A DNA stretch of 64,000 nucleotides from Hymenobacter tibetensis (GTDB lineage: Bacteria > Bacteroidota > Bacteroidia > Cytophagales > Hymenobacteraceae). The number at the start of each line of letters is the position of its first letter. Position 1 is the first letter of the stretch. Below are positions 62,216 through 64,000 of this stretch, one piece after another. The stretch spans positions 2,136,001 to 2,200,000 of the forward strand of contig NZ_CP094669.1 of the NCBI RefSeq assembly GCF_022827545.1. Direction: 5' to 3'. The notes beneath the pieces were generated by a model. It had not been told where the DNA came from, ran no database searches, and saw only the letters and a program-made list of their open reading frames with translations. Made by a program: the position numbers and the translations under genes.

Positions 62216-62235
62216 CGCCAAGTACGCGCTTGGCG
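62216..62235 (+). promoter_or_regulatory. hairpin just before trpD
   Basis: CGCCAAG-TACGCG-CTTGGCG, a perfect 7-bp stem, ends 7 bp before the trpD ATG. The same core, CCAAG-N6-CTTGG, occurs before trpC. Confidence 0.5.
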
Positions 62236-62242
62236 TCACACA

Positions 62243-63256
62243 ATGAAACACCTTCTCAACATCCTTTTCGACCAGCAGTTATTGTCGCACGCCGAGGCGC
62301 GGCAGGCCATGCTGCACATCGGACAGGGCGAGGCGAACCCGGCAGAAATGGCGGCCTTCATGGCTGTGTACCGGATGCGGCCCATCTCAGTACCCGAACT
62401 GGCTGGCTTCCGTGAAGCGCTGCTGAGCCTCAGCCGCGACCCGGAGTTAGGTACCCACGACACCGTAGATATAGTAGGCACCGGCGGCGACGGCAAAGAC
62501 ACGCTCAACATCAGCACGTTGGCTTGCTTTGTGGTGGCAGGCGCGGGCTACAAAGTCACCAAGCACGGCAACATTGGCGTCTCGTCGGTGTGCGGCTCGT
62601 CGGATGTGCTGGCGCAGTTAGGGGTTGATTTTGCGGTCAGCAACGATGTGCTGAAGCGCCAAGTGGAGCAAGCCAATATCTGCTTCCTGCACGCGCCCTC
62701 GTTTCATCCGGCCATGCGCCACGCCGGTCCCGTACGGCGGGAGCTAGGCGTCCGGACGTTCTTTAATATTCTAGGCCCACTCGTGAATCCGGCCCGGCCG
62801 CGGTTCCAAGTAGCTGGCACCTTCAGCTTGGAGCTGTTGCGCCTCTACCACTATTTGCTTCAGCAAACCGACTCCTGCTACACCGTCGTGCACGCCCTTG
62901 ATGGGTATGATGAACTGTCGTTGACGAGCTCGGCCAAGCTGGCCACCACCGACGGCGAGCAGGTGGTATCGGCGGCCGACTTCGGCTTAACGGCCACCAC
63001 GCCTGCCGAACTAGCGGGCGGGCGCAACGCGGCCGAGTCGGCGCAGCTGTTTTTGAACGTGCTGGAAGGCCACGCCACCCGCGCGCAGCGCGACGTGGTA
63101 ACGGCCAACGCCGCGTTGGCCATCCGCTGCTTAGAGCCAACCTTTAGTTTCACGGACGCCCTGGCTGCCGCGCAGGAATCGTTGGATTCCGGCCGGGCCC
63201 GGACGGCGCTGCGGAAGCTATTAGCCGCCACGCACAGCAATGTAATGGCGGTGTAG
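62243..63256 (+). CDS. trpD: anthranilate phosphoribosyltransferase
   Basis: 337 residues from ATG 62243; an in-frame start at 62162 would run through the hairpin. The phosphoribosyl-diphosphate-binding GTGGDGKDTLNISTLA, KHGNIGVSSVCGSSDVL and the anthranilate region FLHAPSFHPAM, RRELGVRTFFNILGPL are all present. It joins anthranilate to PRPP. It lies 94 bp after trpG. Confidence 0.97.
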   Translation: MKHLLNILFDQQLLSHAEARQAMLHIGQGEANPAEMAAFMAVYRMRPISVPELAGFREALLSLSRDPELGTHDTVDIVGTGGDGKDTLNISTLACFVVAGAGYKVTKHGNIGVSSVCGSSDVLAQLGVDFAVSNDVLKRQVEQANICFLHAPSFHPAMRHAGPVRRELGVRTFFNILGPLVNPARPRFQVAGTFSLELLRLYHYLLQQTDSCYTVVHALDGYDELSLTSSAKLATTDGEQVVSAADFGLTATTPAELAGGRNAAESAQLFLNVLEGHATRAQRDVVTANAALAIRCLEPTFSFTDALAAAQESLDSGRARTALRKLLAATHSNVMAV

Positions 63257-63405
63257 CTGCCAAGGACTGTTGTTCCGATGAAAGAGGAATCTGGGTAAAG
63301 TTGTTGCACGAATCAACTCAGATTCCTCCTGCGTCGGAATGACAACCAACGAATACCCTTTTAACGACTCACCAAGCTCGTACTTGGTGGTACACCCAGA
63401 CTGAA
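63257..63405. repeat. inverted repeat and hairpin in the trpD/trpC spacer
   Basis: GAGGAATCTG (63284-63293) and its exact complement (63319-63328) lie inside a longer imperfect inverted repeat whose ends read TTCCGATGAA and CGTCGGAATGAC. The TTGTTCCGATGAAA start is shared with the trpE/trpG spacer. A second, perfect 7-bp hairpin CACCAAG-N6-CTTGGTG (63370-63389) ends 16 bp before the trpC ATG. Confidence 0.6.
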
Positions 63406-64000
63406 ATGCCCACTATCCTCGATAAAATCATCACCTACAAGCGCCAGGAAGTACAAGACCGGCAGGCGCTGGTGCCCGTGAAACTGTTGGAAAAGAGCCT
63501 GTATATGGACTCGCAGCCGCTCAGCTTGCGCCATTACCTGCTCCGCGACGATTTGAGCGGCATCATTGCCGAGTTCAAGCGTAAGTCGCCGAGCAAGGGC
63601 GTTATCAATGCGCACGCACCGGTGGAGCGGACCACGCTAGGCTACATGCAGGCCGGGGCCTCGGCGCTGTCGGTGCTGACCGATACCGAGTTTTTCGGCG
63701 GCAAAAACGAGGACCTGACTACGGCTCGGCGCTACAACTTCTGCCCAATTCTGCGCAAAGATTTTGTGGTTGATGAATACCAGATTCTGGAAGCCAAAAG
63801 CATTGGCGCCGATGCCGTGCTGCTCATTGCAGCTGTGCTAACGGGGGAGGAAGTGCTGCGCCTGGGCCGCTTCGCCAAAAGCCTTGGCTTGGAAGTGCTG
63901 CTTGAAATCCACAACGCCGAAGAGCTCGACAAAACACTGCACCCCGATGCCGTGAGCGTGGTTGGCGTCAACAACCGTAACCTCCACGACTTCTCCGTGA
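63406..64000 (+). CDS. trpC: indole-3-glycerol phosphate synthase, 3' end beyond window
   Basis: 198 codons of an open frame running off the right edge. The TIM-barrel motifs of TrpC are clear: IIAEFKRKSPSKG with the catalytic Glu and Lys, ASALSVLTDTEFFGG, PILRKDFVVDEYQI with the second Lys, GADAVLLIAAVL, LGLEVLLEIH and GVNNRNLHDF. It closes the indole ring in tryptophan synthesis. Later trp genes (F, B, A) are expected downstream. Confidence 0.96.
   Translation, partial: MPTILDKIITYKRQEVQDRQALVPVKLLEKSLYMDSQPLSLRHYLLRDDLSGIIAEFKRKSPSKGVINAHAPVERTTLGYMQAGASALSVLTDTEFFGGKNEDLTTARRYNFCPILRKDFVVDEYQILEAKSIGADAVLLIAAVLTGEEVLRLGRFAKSLGLEVLLEIHNAEELDKTLHPDAVSVVGVNNRNLHDFSV

Overview
The window looks like chromosomal DNA of a Bacteroidetes (Bacteroidota) bacterium, most likely Hymenobacter or a close relative. 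Evidence is the type IX secretion regulator PorX, proteins with C-terminal T9SS sorting domains, a SusC/SusD/SusE set, the fused lpxC-fabZ gene, GC-rich coding with AT-rich spacers, and several -7 boxes of the Bacteroidetes type TAnnTTTG. No rRNA, tRNA, CRISPR array, transposase or phage gene was recognised. The genus is inferred from gene content, not from a marker gene.

Layout. 1-1.9 kb: end of a surface-sugar region (N-acetyl sugar amidotransferase, nitrilase-family hydrolase). 2.2-4.8 kb: valS. 5-12.7 kb: two paralogous S9 oligopeptidases flanking a TonB-type outer membrane receptor, one peptidase with and one without a signal peptide. 12.7-18.2 kb: small membrane protein, 2-oxoacid dehydrogenase E2, CinA, two DUF4197 paralogues, an aspartate-rich protein. 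18.4-19.0 kb: a broken Uma2-family gene. 19.1-24.5 kb: lipid A block read leftwards (HD hydrolase, lpxD, lpxC-fabZ, lpxA, ABC ATPase), with porX divergent at 24.9 kb. 26.6-29.8 kb: outer membrane receptor and a MarR regulator, with a double palindromic operator between them. 30-34.5 kb: M1 aminopeptidase, metallophosphoesterase, DUF2027/Smr protein. 34.5-38.0 kb: a 1.4 kb largely AT-rich non-coding stretch and an unrecognised secreted protein. 38.3-44.7 kb: PA14-repeat T9SS protein, DUF2279 protein, secreted GH13 alpha-amylase. 44.8-59.5 kb: N-acetylglucosamine kinase, SusE/SusD/SusC, GH2 and clan GH-A hydrolases, and a frameshifted CBM20-type esterase. 59.8-64.0 kb: a trp operon (trpL leader, trpE, trpG, trpD, partial trpC).

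How the parts work together. SusCDE with the GH13 amylase suggest alpha-glucan binding, cleavage and uptake; the GH2/GH-A pair and the esterase suggest a second glycan target. PorX regulates the T9SS that would export the amylase, the PA14 protein and, if functional, the esterase; the neighbouring lpx genes make lipid A, which anchors many T9SS cargo proteins in this phylum. The trp operon carries a textbook attenuator: promoter, 25-codon leader peptide with three consecutive Trp codons, and a GC hairpin with a T run before trpE.

The signals most worth a second look are the trp attenuator with extra hairpins before trpD and trpC, the double operator whose 8-bp spacer is itself the likely -7 box, the peptidase-receptor-peptidase triad, the esterase frameshift, and inverted repeats in consecutive spacers of the lpx block.
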